Assembly: GCA_020410785.1 (NCBI GenBank)
Contig: CP084573.1
Span: forward strand, 1,178,001 to 1,242,000
DNA: 64,000 bases
Reading direction: 5' to 3'
Source of the DNA: Rickettsia endosymbiont of Culicoides impunctatus
Lineage (GTDB): Bacteria; Pseudomonadota; Alphaproteobacteria; Rickettsiales; Rickettsiaceae
Shown here: piece by piece, positions 9,713 to 18,783 of the stretch
Position numbering within the stretch: the stretch's first letter is position 1
Layout of the letters: the number at the start of each line of letters is the position of its first letter
Translations under genes and position numbers: made by a program
Notes under the pieces: model-generated
Told to the model about the DNA's origin: nothing
The model's database searches: none
The model's input: only the letters and a program-made list of their open reading frames with translations

Positions 9713-10450
9713 ATGATGCCAGTTCGAGTTAGCTATATTTAACATTTGAACTAGCATTTGATAATCAAGTGAGGATTTGCCAACCATAACCCCATCAATA
9801 TTCTGTATACTTAATATCTTTTCTATATTATCTAAATTTACAGATCCACCATATACTAAGCTGATATTATTTGCAACTTGCCTTTGCTTGAGATAATAAT
9901 TAAGGGCATCAAATATTTCTGTTAATTCTTCTTGTCCAGGAGTAATCCCTGTTCCTATAGCCCAAATTGGTTCATATGCTACTATTAAATTTTGTTCACC
10001 TACTATATTTGGCAAAGATTCCTCTAACTGCTTTAATAAAAAATCTTTATAATTATTGTTTTGTCGTATAGCTAAATCCTCTCCAATACAAATAATAGGG
10101 GTGACTTGAGACTCCAAACAATTTTCTGCTTTTTGTCTTATTAATGCATTAGATTCTTGCAAGAAATTTCTTCGTTCACTATGACCAACAATAGAGTAAT
10201 TAATTTTACTCAGTTTTAATAGTAAGCTAGAATATTCTCCAGTGTAACTCCCCTGCCCAGCAAATTGACTAACATTCTGTCCACAAAACTCTAAAAATTT
10301 GAATTTGTCAGATAGATAAGCAAGATAAGGAACAGGAGGAGCTATAATAAGCTGATTATTATACTGTTGTTCTGTAAGCTTAGTACAAAATTTAAATGCC
10401 TCATCTAAGCTCATATGCATTTTCCAATTAACAATAATAAGTTTTTTCAT
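9710..10450 (-). CDS. tpiA: Triosephosphate isomerase
   Basis: A 246-residue TIM-barrel enzyme that interconverts dihydroxyacetone phosphate and glyceraldehyde 3-phosphate. Catalytic residues are all visible: Lys10 in V-N-W-K-M-H, His90 in V-G-H-S-E-R-R and Glu160 in A-Y-E-P-I-W-A-I-G-T-G; the phosphate-binding Y-G-G-S-V and late G-V-M-V-G-K are present. I start at ATG 10450 (MKKLIIVNWK), not at the ATG three codons upstream, by comparison with the family. The last residues and the TAG stop fall at the end of a family B repeat, so the natural C-terminus may have been replaced. With gpsA in this window it could link triose phosphate to glycerol 3-phosphate; that link is inference. It is divergent from the ppiD-like gene. 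Confidence 0.96.
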   Translation of the reverse strand: MKKLIIVNWKMHMSLDEAFKFCTKLTEQQYNNQLIIAPPVPYLAYLSDKFKFLEFCGQNVSQFAGQGSYTGEYSSLLLKLSKINYSIVGHSERRNFLQESNALIRQKAENCLESQVTPIICIGEDLAIRQNNNYKDFLLKQLEESLPNIVGEQNLIVAYEPIWAIGTGITPGQEELTEIFDALNYYLKQRQVANNISLVYGGSVNLDNIEKILSIQNIDGVMVGKSSLDYQMLVQMLNIANSNWHH

Positions 10451-10527
10451 AAAAATCACTTGCAGATATTAGTGGACGAACTATTTTAGTGTATTGTAAA
10501 CACTTAAAGAAGAAAAATTTTATATTT

Positions 10528-12093
10528 ATGTTAAATAATATTAGAAACGCTGCTGATAGTTTTGTAATGCGTATTCTACTTGGCGTAATTGCCTTCGCCT
10601 TTGTTGGATGGGGAATTAAAGATGTATTGCATACTAGCAATAATTTTGATTTGATTACCTTTTCTGATGCAAATAATATTAGCCAAGAAGATTTTCTAAA
10701 AGAAAAAGCCGAACAAATTCGGGCTATTCAAAGACAAAGTGGTGCAAATCTTAGTGAAGAAGATATAAAGCAGTTAAATATTGATAATTTTATTATTAAA
10801 AAACTTATCAATAACCGTATTATCAACTATTTAGTTGGCTATTATAATTTAGATTTAACTGATGATACTGTGATCGAGTTAATTAAGGAAAATCCTAATT
10901 TTAAGAATGAACATGGTCTATTTGACATAGAGAGATTTAAAGGTTTTTTAAAAAATTCTTACATTAATGAAGAAGATTATTTGTCTGACATTAAAGAACA
11001 TACTTTAAAGAATCTTCTAATTAGCATTTTTATAGAATCATTTCCTGCGCCAAAGATAATGGTCAAAAATATTGTAGATTACATAGCTGAAACAAGAGAT
11101 GTAGAACTTGTACAAATTGATCTACGACGTCAATCTAAAGACTTAGTAATAACTCCTCCAACCATATCGCAGTTAGAAGATTTATACCAAAATAACCTAA
11201 CATTGTTTGAAGTACCGGAAAAACGTAATTTGTCTTATGTAAAAATATCAAGTGAAATGTTATGCCAAAAAGTTCATAATAATGATGAGGAGTTATTAAA
11301 TTTTTATCAGGACAACAAAGAAGAATTTGCTAATAAAAAGTTTAGCGAGGTCAAAAAACAAGTTAACGAATTACTGCAACAACAAAAAGCAGAAGAATTG
11401 AAACTATTAATGATTAAAAATCTAGAAGATGACGTTGCATCTGGCTCAAGTTTAACAGAAATTGCTGGGAAATATGAATTACCCATACAAAATTTAGAGT
11501 CTATAAGTTATCAGGATTTAGCAGTTAATAAAATTGATATTGCCCAAAATGCGGACAGTATTTTTGATCTTGCAGAAGGGGAATTATCATATCCAATAGA
11601 ATTAACTGAAAAAGGAGCTTTTATATTGGTTGAGATTAAGTCTATTCAACCAAGCAAAGTGCAAGAATTCTCGGTAGTTAAAGAGCAAGTGCAAAAACTA
11701 TGGAATGAACAATATTTAAAAGGTCTAAATTTAAAAACCATAGAAACTATTGCTAAAGAGTACACCCCAACTAAGAATAAAGAATTTTTGAAAGTTATTA
11801 CTAGCCAATCTACAGCTTTTTCTAGGTCTGAAATTCATAATAATCATCAGCTACCAGCAGAATTATTATCAGCAATTTTCCGGACTAATATTGGCTCCAA
11901 TACTCCAGTTTTTCAGTCAAAAGATAAGGCGTATTTTGCTTATATAAAATCAAAGAAAATTGATAAGAAAAAAAACCAGGAAATTCAGAAAAAAAATGAG
12001 AAGGATATTGCAAGTGCCATACAAAATAATGTTATTGATGAGATGATTAGCTATGCTATCAAGAAAAACAAAATGAAACAGGTGGGATCGTAA
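10528..12093 (+). CDS. PpiD/SurA-type membrane-anchored periplasmic chaperone
   Basis: A 521-residue protein with one N-terminal membrane anchor (about residues 14-33, ...ILLGVIAFAFVGWGI) and the SurA/PpiD N-terminal chaperone domain next (GRI... replaced by FSDANNISQEDFL...; NNRIINYLVG). Members assist folding of exported proteins at the Sec exit. The central parvulin isomerase domain looks short and poorly conserved, so isomerase activity is doubtful, as is known for PpiD itself. Start is ATG 10528 (MLNNIRNAADSF), preceded by AAAGAAGAAAAA; an in-frame ATG at 10489 would add 13 atypical residues. It is divergent from tpiA, a conserved alphaproteobacterial arrangement. Confidence 0.85.
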   Translation: MLNNIRNAADSFVMRILLGVIAFAFVGWGIKDVLHTSNNFDLITFSDANNISQEDFLKEKAEQIRAIQRQSGANLSEEDIKQLNIDNFIIKKLINNRIINYLVGYYNLDLTDDTVIELIKENPNFKNEHGLFDIERFKGFLKNSYINEEDYLSDIKEHTLKNLLISIFIESFPAPKIMVKNIVDYIAETRDVELVQIDLRRQSKDLVITPPTISQLEDLYQNNLTLFEVPEKRNLSYVKISSEMLCQKVHNNDEELLNFYQDNKEEFANKKFSEVKKQVNELLQQQKAEELKLLMIKNLEDDVASGSSLTEIAGKYELPIQNLESISYQDLAVNKIDIAQNADSIFDLAEGELSYPIELTEKGAFILVEIKSIQPSKVQEFSVVKEQVQKLWNEQYLKGLNLKTIETIAKEYTPTKNKEFLKVITSQSTAFSRSEIHNNHQLPAELLSAIFRTNIGSNTPVFQSKDKAYFAYIKSKKIDKKKNQEIQKKNEKDIASAIQNNVIDEMISYAIKKNKMKQVGS

Positions 12094-12211
12094 ACATTTT
12101 TAATTAATTTTCCGCCTGAAGAAATTTGCACTATCATATTAGAACCTAATATAAAGATAAAGGTATGGTAAGAATAATTGAGCAATAAAGAAAGTTTAAT
12201 TAGGTTCAAAT

Positions 12212-13008
12212 ATGGAAGAAATAAGGAAATACCCAATTAGTGAAAGCAAATTTAAAGAATTAATAGAGCCAATAATAAAAAGAGAACTCAGGAAACCAGG
12301 ACGCCAATGAAAGTGAGTCATTATAAATTTTTTTGTGGCGTTCTGTATGTACTGAGGACAGGAGTGCCCTGGCGTGACCTTTCATCAGAATATGGAAATT
12401 GGCACACAATCTATACAAGATACAAAAGATGGAGTGAGAATGGATTCTTTTGGCACTTGTTGTATCACCTTCAAAGCGTTAAACAGTTGTTAATGGACAT
12501 AGTATTTGTTGATAGCTCAATTGTACCATTACATCGACATGGAGGAGGTGCTTTAAAAAAATAAAGGTTCACAATCAACAGGTAGGGGTAGGAAGGGATT
12601 AGGTACTACAATCTATTTAGCAATTACCAGTAATGGTTGTATTAACTGCCAATTATTTCCCGCTCAAAGGCAGGATTGCAAAACAGTTGAGCAATTATGG
12701 CCTTGGGAAGAAATTGACTTTGTTGTTGCGGACAAGGGATACGATAACGGCAATATTAGAAATTTTATCAAATCAAAAAATGCTATTCCCGTTATTCCAT
12801 ATAAAGGAGTTTATTTGCCTAATGACTCCAATTTAACGCCAGAGGATTTTTATGATACCAAAATTTACCGCAACGGCATATTATTGAAAGGCTTTTTGGC
12901 AGACTTAAGGAAAATAAAAGAATTGCCATGCGTTTTGATAAGCTTGATTCCACCTTCCTCAGCTTTATCGCATTGGCTCTTGCTAAATTATTTAAATTAT
13001 TTTGTTAA
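12212..13008 (+). pseudogene. Broken IS5-family transposase
   Basis: The reading frame is broken at least three times. It opens at ATG 12212 (MEEIRKYPISESKF) and hits TGA at 12308; continues in another frame (KVSHYKFFCGVLYVLRTGVPWRDL, a typical IS5/IS1031-type N-terminus; stop at 12562); then resumes as STGRGRKGLGTTIYLAI and D-F-V-V-A-D-K-G-Y-D with a catalytic Asp; and after a further shift reads YRKRHIIERLFGRLKENKR, the Y-R-E-K signature with the catalytic Glu, ending at TAA 13006-13008. All pieces are in family order, so this is one decayed gene. The intact IS630-type element begins 11 bases after it and probably replaced its right end. Confidence 0.88.
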
Positions 13009-13071
13009 CAGTGCCATATATAGTAAAGGCACTTGAGTTATGTTAGTGATTGTGATAATATAAAATGAAAA

Positions 13072-13416
13072 ATGTCAACTAGCCCATACAGTATAGATTT
13101 AAGAGAAAAAGTAATAAAATATCTAGAAGCAGGAAATAGTCAAAGGTCAGCATCTAGAGTTTTTCAATTGAGCCCTACAACAGTAAATACATGGCATGTA
13201 AGGTATAAGAAAGAAGGTAATTATCAAGCAAGGAAGTATAAAGGAGCAAAGCCTAGTATAGAAATGGATGATTTTATCAAGTATGTAGAAGAAAATCCTA
13301 ATAGCAAAACGGAAGATATTGGTAAGAAATTTGGGATAAGCGCTAGTGGGGCAAGATATTGGCTAAGACAATTGGGATTTAGTTATAAAAAAAGCCTTTA
13401 CCTATGTGGAAGCTAA
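13072..13416 (+). CDS. IS630 transposase, N-terminal frame (OrfA, DNA binding)
   Basis: 114 residues with the winged/helix-turn-helix DNA-binding half of IS630-family transposases: D-L-R-E-K-V-I-K-Y, then SQRSASRVFQLSPTTVNTW and a second HTH around ISASGARYWLRQLGFSYKK. The frame ends shortly after a run of seven A at 13387-13393. Removing one A joins it without a stop to the next frame (FSYKKAFTYVEANAEK), so the two frames are one gene made by frameshift or slippage, or a one-base lesion. The ATG at 13072 gives the expected N-terminus MSTSPYSIDLRE. Confidence 0.85.
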   Translation: MSTSPYSIDLREKVIKYLEAGNSQRSASRVFQLSPTTVNTWHVRYKKEGNYQARKYKGAKPSIEMDDFIKYVEENPNSKTEDIGKKFGISASGARYWLRQLGFSYKKSLYLCGS

Positions 13417-13927
13417 TGCTGAAAAGCGATGTAAGTATTTAGAAGATATCAAAGATCTAGCTACAGATGCGCTTGTGTATATAGATGAGAGCGGAATAGA
13501 GATGAACATTACCCAAGATAGAGGTTGGGGAAAGAAAGGTCAAACACTACAAGCAAAGAAGAGTGGGAAGTATTACCAAAGGACGAATATTATAGCAGGT
13601 TTGGTAGGTAATAAATCTATAGCCCCTTTTGTATTCAATGGCACCTGTAATACCGAACTATTTAATAATTGGGTAGAGCAATTTTTGATAAAAGAGCTTA
13701 TAGCTGGTCAAGTTGTGATTTTAGACAATGCTGCTTTTCATAAGTCTAAGAAGACTAAAGATTTAATAGAATCAGTAGGATGTAGGGTAATATTTTTACC
13801 ACCTTACTCTCCTGACCTAAATCCAATAGAGAAATTTTGGGCTAATATGAAAAGGTGGATTAAACAAAAAATCGGGCTTTCACAAGAATTGTATAACACC
13901 ATTTGTGCATTCTTTGCTGTAATATAA
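13406..13927 (+). CDS. IS630 transposase, C-terminal catalytic frame (OrfB)
   Basis: The DDE domain. Catalytic residues are all present: Asp in V-Y-I-D-E-S-G, Asp in V-I-L-D-N-A-A-F-H, and Glu in Y-S-P-D-L-N-P-I-E-K-F-W. A GTG exists at 13406, but the true product is probably a fusion with OrfA through the A7 run at 13387-13393, because the frame is open and reads family-like residues (KKAFTYVEAN) back to that run. The element could therefore still be active if slippage occurs. Confidence 0.88.
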   Translation: MEANAEKRCKYLEDIKDLATDALVYIDESGIEMNITQDRGWGKKGQTLQAKKSGKYYQRTNIIAGLVGNKSIAPFVFNGTCNTELFNNWVEQFLIKELIAGQVVILDNAAFHKSKKTKDLIESVGCRVIFLPPYSPDLNPIEKFWANMKRWIKQKIGLSQELYNTICAFFAVI

Positions 13928-13946
13928 CTTAACTGCTTTTACTATA

Positions 13947-14503
13947 TCTTATAACAAAAGTGTGAGGTACTTATGTATGTTTATTACGTATTTTTATATA
14001 TAATCTATTTTGAAATTTACACACTTTTTGGTATAGAACCACTGGATTTATGATAGAATCATAAAAGTCTAATTAAAGTATCTAAAAATACTGAATCAAA
14101 TGTTTGTACCAATTCAGCATCAAACCAATAATATTTACAACTAGCAGAGCTTAAAATTATCTAGAGCAGTTATGTTACTAATTAGATAGTGGTTTGGTAT
14201 TACTTGTTTTTCGATCATTATGAAACAATTAAATTATTTTAACCAACTAAAAAATTTGCACCTTTATGAAGTGGATTTTAGAAATGAAACAAATGACTTA
14301 TGTTATATTGGTTTTCTCTAAATATATTTCTACAATTTTATGCCTTTTTTGCACTAGGAGCCTGTCGGAGAATAACGAATTTACTCTAATTAATGCTCAA
14401 TTTATAAAACAAGCCGTAGGTGGTACGGTAAATTTTCTTATTTTTTAAGATATTTTCTATTTTCAGACAGATTCTTAGGCTCATAGTTACTTAAACTTAA
14501 ATT
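13947..14503. other. Non-coding spacer with insertion-sequence end fragments
   Basis: No convincing gene. At 14012-14040 the sequence GAAATTTACACACTTTTTGG followed by TATAGAACC resembles the IS256-type terminal repeat seen intact at 31009-31038, so it looks like a solo end. At 14353-14370 CTAGGAGCCTGTCGGAG is the reverse of the GACAGCCTCCTAG motif seen at three other places, with a partly matching inverted end near 14466-14485. A 60-codon frame at 14266-14448 spans these fragments and has no protein-like features; I do not call it. Confidence 0.55.
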
Positions 14504-17500
14504 ATGAACTATCAAGATATTATTGCAGCATTAAGAAATGACCCTAATTTTGATGAAGTCAAAGTTAAGGAGGCACTTAATTTTGCCATAAAGCATTACA
14601 GAGATAATAATCACCAATTCATAGAAATAGCAAAAACCATCACCTCAGTATACCCTGATACCAGTTCTACTATTGCAGCATTACTGTTCTTTAGTTTTGC
14701 AAAAGCTAACTTAAAGGCATCTAAAATTCAACATTTTAATACTGAAATATCTAAGATATTTAATGCATTAACTAAGCTTTTTCAAATTTACAACACATAT
14801 CGCCATGATACAATACAGGAGACTATCAAGTTATTATTATCATTAGAACCTGATATAGGAATAAGAATCTTATTAATTAGATTTGCATATTTACTGAATC
14901 AAATAATATTTGACTCAAAAGTATCAGATATTGAATATTATTTAATTAGTAATGAAATAAGTAAGATATATGTACCATTATTTCAAGAAGTAACAATAGA
15001 GAACATTAAAACTGCATTACAAGATGCTTGTTTAACAATATTACATCCACAGTTACAAGAATTGATAGTCACTAGTTTAACAGAACAATATCCCAATCAA
15101 CAACAGTTAGTTATTAGCACCATTAATACATTGCATGATATTTTATCTGTTGTAGACATAGCATATACCATATCTGGGAGAGTTAAATCTTATTATTCTA
15201 TTGCTAAGAAGATAGTACAGAAGTCTAGTAAAGTAACAGAATTATTTGATATTATTGGCATTAGAGTAATAGTAGAGGAAGAAGGTCAATGTTATAAAAT
15301 ATTGGATACTATTTATAATAATTATAAACATATTCCAAAACGATGTAAGGATTTTATTAAGTTTCCTAAGAAAAGTGGTTATCAATCATTACATACGGTA
15401 ATAGTTAAAGATTCCCAGAAGATAGAAGTACAAATACGTACTAAAAGGATGCATCACATTGCACTATTTGGTAGTGCATCACATTTGCAATATAAAATGC
15501 CATCAATAAGAACTAACACTACTCTACATAGTGTTTATAATCTATTAAATAAATATATATTAGATATATTAAACCCGTTTACTATCAACATCAGACTGAA
15601 TGATGTTAGAATAGCTAATGAGTCAGTTGCTCTAAGATCAGAGGTGACATGGTTAATAACACAAGATATTGAGATATCACAGTTGCATTACCGATTTTCC
15701 TACCAAGAACATGCTGCATATTATGTTGCTGAAATTATAGCAGTTAATATCATTGAAGTAAATCAATTATCTCGACAGTTAGTTAATATTGATGACAGGA
15801 TAGATATAGATGCTGTTAGGACGTCACAAATTCAAGAACAATATTTAGCAAATATACGAACTAGCTATCAAGAGCATGATAATCTAATATCAGGCGTTAA
15901 TAAGCAAGTTGATCATAACCAACAATATGCTGAAGCATTACTCAATAAACCACCATACATCAAGACTGATCTACCACTTGATAATATGGATAATGATTAC
16001 AGGGACAATCATAGTATCCAAAACAATAAGAAATCAAATACCTTAGAAGTAATAAAGAATAATGCAACAATAATACCAGACCCATCAATAGAACTATTAG
16101 AAAAGCTATCGCCCCCAGAGCCATCTCAAGAGACAGTAACCACCCACTATCAAGATATTGACTGGTATTCAGAGTTAATATCATTAAAATCTAAGACAAG
16201 CACAAATGCACAGAATGATTGCAGTGTGCCAATAAGCACTGAAGAGTTTTTGCAAATTACTTCTGCTAGGGAGTTGGCAGGAGATACGGAACGTAAAATT
16301 ACAACATACATAGATGTAGCTGAGAATTTATGCCCCGACTCAAAGACAAAATTGTCAGCAGCAATAGATTTACCAAAGATATCTATTAGACTTCCTGCAA
16401 AAGTTGCTTATGTGAAAGGATTTGAAAGAGACTCTTCACCTCAAACCGCAGTGTACTATAGTATATGTGAGGATTCTAGTACCCCATTATTGTCCAAATT
16501 ACCAGCAGAACTAGAGTCTTGCAGGGATTATATTAAATCAGATAACACGTCGAACTACATCAACACAGCTGTATTGTTTGGTGACAAAAATATTCATGAT
16601 CTTAATAAAGACTCATGGAGAATTCCAATTAAAACAATTGCCTCTATACTACAAAAAGATCCCATTACTATTGATCTTCGAGACGAGAAAATAAAAGATT
16701 CAGACATTGAAGCACTTGTTTCTATACTAAAAGAGTATAATATTACACACTTGACTCTTAATACTAATGATAAATCTTATAAGATATTTAAGGCATTTAT
16801 TTCTCTACTAAAAGATACTAATATTATACACCTTAATCTTGGATATAACGACATATATGACGAAGAATTTGAGATGCTTGCTTCTATACTTAAAGATACT
16901 AATATTACACACCTTAATCTTGAACATAACTACATAACAGGGATTGAGATATTTGCTTCTACACTCAGAGATACTAAAATTACGCACCTTAATCTACAAG
17001 GCAACCAAATAGCAGAAGATTGTGCTAAAACACTTGTTTCCATATTAAAAGACACTCAAATTATATATCTTAATCTATCAGGTAATAATATAGGAGATAC
17101 TAGTATATCAAGTGTTGAAAATGATACACTTACTTTACCACAAGATACTAAAATTACATATCTTGACCTTGGATATAACAGTATGGGTGATGCAGAAATT
17201 AAGACACTCGCCTCTATACTACAAAACACTCAAATTACATATCTTAATCTTGAATACAATAAGATAGGAAATTTAGGAGCGATAGAACTTGCTTCTGTAT
17301 TAAAAGATACTAAAATTACAAAGCTTATTCTTGATGGTAACCTTATAGAGAATAAAGGAATTAAGGAACTTATTTCTATACAAAAAAATACTAAAATTAT
17401 CATTACTTTTAAAGAACAGCAGAAAGAGACATATGATAGTGGATATAGTACGTGTGAAGAGGATATAGAGGATTATAATCTTCAAAATATGGAAATAAAA

Positions 17501-18292
17501 GGTTCAGATATAGAGGCACTTGTTCCTCTACTAAAAGATAGTATTAGTACCCACATAGATATGAAACACAACTACATCAATACATTCGTCGAACAGAATC
17601 TTCATTCTGTTGAAGAATGTGAGCCTACATTAAAAACTAGAATTATGTATCTTGATCTAGAAGATAATGCAAGAGATATTTTTGATATTACAGCTCTTAC
17701 TTTTATATTAAAGCATATTAAAGTTGAACATCTTAATCTAGCATGCAATCGTATAGGAGATGATAATGATAATATGAAGAAACTTGCTAATATATTGAAG
17801 GATACTAAGATTAAACACCTTGATCTTCAAAACAATCTCATAAATGATTTAGATATTGAGGCACTTGTTGCTATATTACCAAAAACTAATATTACACACT
17901 TAAATCTTAATGATAATGAAATAACAACTAAAGGAGCAAAAATACTTATTGATACATTAAATAATACTAAGCTTGAAAAGCTTGATCTTAAGCATAACTA
18001 TATAGAAGATAAAGATATAGTGACTGATCAAAAGCCAATAGATTGTCAAATTGATTTTGATGATCAAAAGACTATTTATCCTGGAGATTTTTATCCTGGA
18101 AATTTTCCTAAACTACAAAATATTACATATCCGTTGCAAGACAGAATAAAAGATAACAGCTCCCCTGTATCTCAAGTAGAGGATAAATTTTACCATTCAA
18201 CGAATCACGATTATCAAAAAAGGTTAGTGGATGAAAAGAGTGAATTATTAGGAGAGACAAGTCAATCATTTATTTTGTCAGAAAACTTTTGA
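14504..18292 (+). CDS. RelA/SpoT-synthetase-like domain fused to leucine-rich repeats
   Basis: 1262 residues. Residues 1-200 align in order with the SpoT/Rel HD hydrolase helices (ALTKLFQI, DIGIRILLIRFAYLLNQI), but the H-D and E-D metal motifs are absent (ALLFFSFAKA where Rel has the HD...ED segment), so hydrolase is probably dead. Residues 224-331 look like an intact (p)ppGpp synthetase: S-G-R-V-K-S-Y-Y-S-I, F-D-I-I-G-I-R (Mg Asp), K-S-G-Y-Q-S-L-H-T, I-E-V-Q-I-R-T with the catalytic Glu, and A-S-H-L-Q-Y-K. Residues 350-700 are a polar low-complexity linker. Residues 720-1170 hold about 13 leucine-rich repeats of some 27 residues (LASILKDTNITHLNLEHNYI type, like ribonuclease-inhibitor repeats). 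The tail is polar. No signal peptide. The gene has no clear ribosome site and stands alone between IS remnants. LRRs suggest binding to another protein, possibly a host one; alarmone synthesis and secretion are inference. The TGS and ACT domains of ordinary Rel are missing. Confidence 0.85.
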   Translation: MNYQDIIAALRNDPNFDEVKVKEALNFAIKHYRDNNHQFIEIAKTITSVYPDTSSTIAALLFFSFAKANLKASKIQHFNTEISKIFNALTKLFQIYNTYRHDTIQETIKLLLSLEPDIGIRILLIRFAYLLNQIIFDSKVSDIEYYLISNEISKIYVPLFQEVTIENIKTALQDACLTILHPQLQELIVTSLTEQYPNQQQLVISTINTLHDILSVVDIAYTISGRVKSYYSIAKKIVQKSSKVTELFDIIGIRVIVEEEGQCYKILDTIYNNYKHIPKRCKDFIKFPKKSGYQSLHTVIVKDSQKIEVQIRTKRMHHIALFGSASHLQYKMPSIRTNTTLHSVYNLLNKYILDILNPFTINIRLNDVRIANESVALRSEVTWLITQDIEISQLHYRFSYQEHAAYYVAEIIAVNIIEVNQLSRQLVNIDDRIDIDAVRTSQIQEQYLANIRTSYQEHDNLISGVNKQVDHNQQYAEALLNKPPYIKTDLPLDNMDNDYRDNHSIQNNKKSNTLEVIKNNATIIPDPSIELLEKLSPPEPSQETVTTHYQDIDWYSELISLKSKTSTNAQNDCSVPISTEEFLQITSARELAGDTERKITTYIDVAENLCPDSKTKLSAAIDLPKISIRLPAKVAYVKGFERDSSPQTAVYYSICEDSSTPLLSKLPAELESCRDYIKSDNTSNYINTAVLFGDKNIHDLNKDSWRIPIKTIASILQKDPITIDLRDEKIKDSDIEALVSILKEYNITHLTLNTNDKSYKIFKAFISLLKDTNIIHLNLGYNDIYDEEFEMLASILKDTNITHLNLEHNYITGIEIFASTLRDTKITHLNLQGNQIAEDCAKTLVSILKDTQIIYLNLSGNNIGDTSISSVENDTLTLPQDTKITYLDLGYNSMGDAEIKTLASILQNTQITYLNLEYNKIGNLGAIELASVLKDTKITKLILDGNLIENKGIKELISIQKNTKIIITFKEQQKETYDSGYSTCEEDIEDYNLQNMEIKGSDIEALVPLLKDSISTHIDMKHNYINTFVEQNLHSVEECEPTLKTRIMYLDLEDNARDIFDITALTFILKHIKVEHLNLACNRIGDDNDNMKKLANILKDTKIKHLDLQNNLINDLDIEALVAILPKTNITHLNLNDNEITTKGAKILIDTLNNTKLEKLDLKHNYIEDKDIVTDQKPIDCQIDFDDQKTIYPGDFYPGNFPKLQNITYPLQDRIKDNSSPVSQVEDKFYHSTNHDYQKRLVDEKSELLGETSQSFILSENF

Positions 18293-18364
18293 CATATCAG
18301 TTGAAGTAGTTGAGATTTAATCTTACATTTAGTAAAATAAACAAATTATTAAATGGAGATTAAA

Positions 18365-18570
18365 ATGAATTTAAATCAGAAAATAATAAGACCAAAATAG
18401 GATTACTTGAACTAGCAAAAAGCTTAGGAAATGTATCTAGTGCATGTAAGACAATGGGGTATAGCAGAGGTAGTTATTATAGATTCAAGGAATTATATGA
18501 GAATGGTGGCGATGAAGCCTTGTATGAAATAAGCCGTAAGAAACCCATATTGGCTAATAGAGTTGATCCA
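18365..18570 (+). pseudogene. IS481-type transposase, N-terminal remnant
   Basis: ATG 18365 opens [11 protein letters not shown] and meets TAG; one frame over, it continues as [20 protein letters not shown] then [20 protein letters not shown] and [18 protein letters not shown], the helix-turn-helix start of IS481-family transposases. The match stops at 18570, where a family A repeat begins. No catalytic domain remains. Confidence 0.75.
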
Positions 18571-18582
18571 TATGACAAGCTT

Positions 18583-18773
18583 CATGGATTGCCATGCTCA
18601 CATACGTTCGCTCGCAATGACGGAGTATATCCAACCCAAGCGTCTATTAGTGAAGAACCGCTTGGTGGTGACGGACAATCCATTTTCAATTACTTTCTTG
18701 GATTGCTTCGTCCGCTCACGCCTTCTCGCTAATAGACGTCTTGTACTTTAACTTTTTTTCCGTGAATGCTTAC
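18583..18773. repeat. Dispersed palindromic repeats, family A copies 4 (half) and 5
   Basis: A right half copy at 18583-18622 (ATGGATTGCCATGCTCAC...CGCTCGCAATGACG) is followed by a full palindrome at 18638-18740 (CGTCTATTAGTGAAGAACCG, GACAATCC...GGATTGCTTCG, CTCGCTAATAGACG) and the outer arm TTGTACTTTAACTTTTTTTC to 18773. The pair truncates the IS481 remnant and ends 11 bases before the ialB-like stop codon. Confidence 0.85.
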
Positions 18774-18783
18774 TACCAAATTA

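Larger units (their letters stand above)
13019..13946 (+). mobile_element. IS630-family insertion sequence, complete
   Basis: About 928 bp bounded by imperfect inverted repeats of roughly 27 bases: TATAGTAAAGGCACTTGAG at the left and the complement of TAACTGCTTTTACTATA at the right, with terminal TA dinucleotides as expected for IS630/Tc1-type target use. It holds two overlapping transposase frames. It sits at the 3' end of the broken IS5-type transposase, a nested insertion. Confidence 0.85.

Noticed and set aside
14266..14448. 60-codon plus-strand frame before the RelA/SpoT-LRR gene
   Set aside because: It spans insertion-sequence end fragments, has no recognisable feature or ribosome site, and is short for AT-rich DNA.
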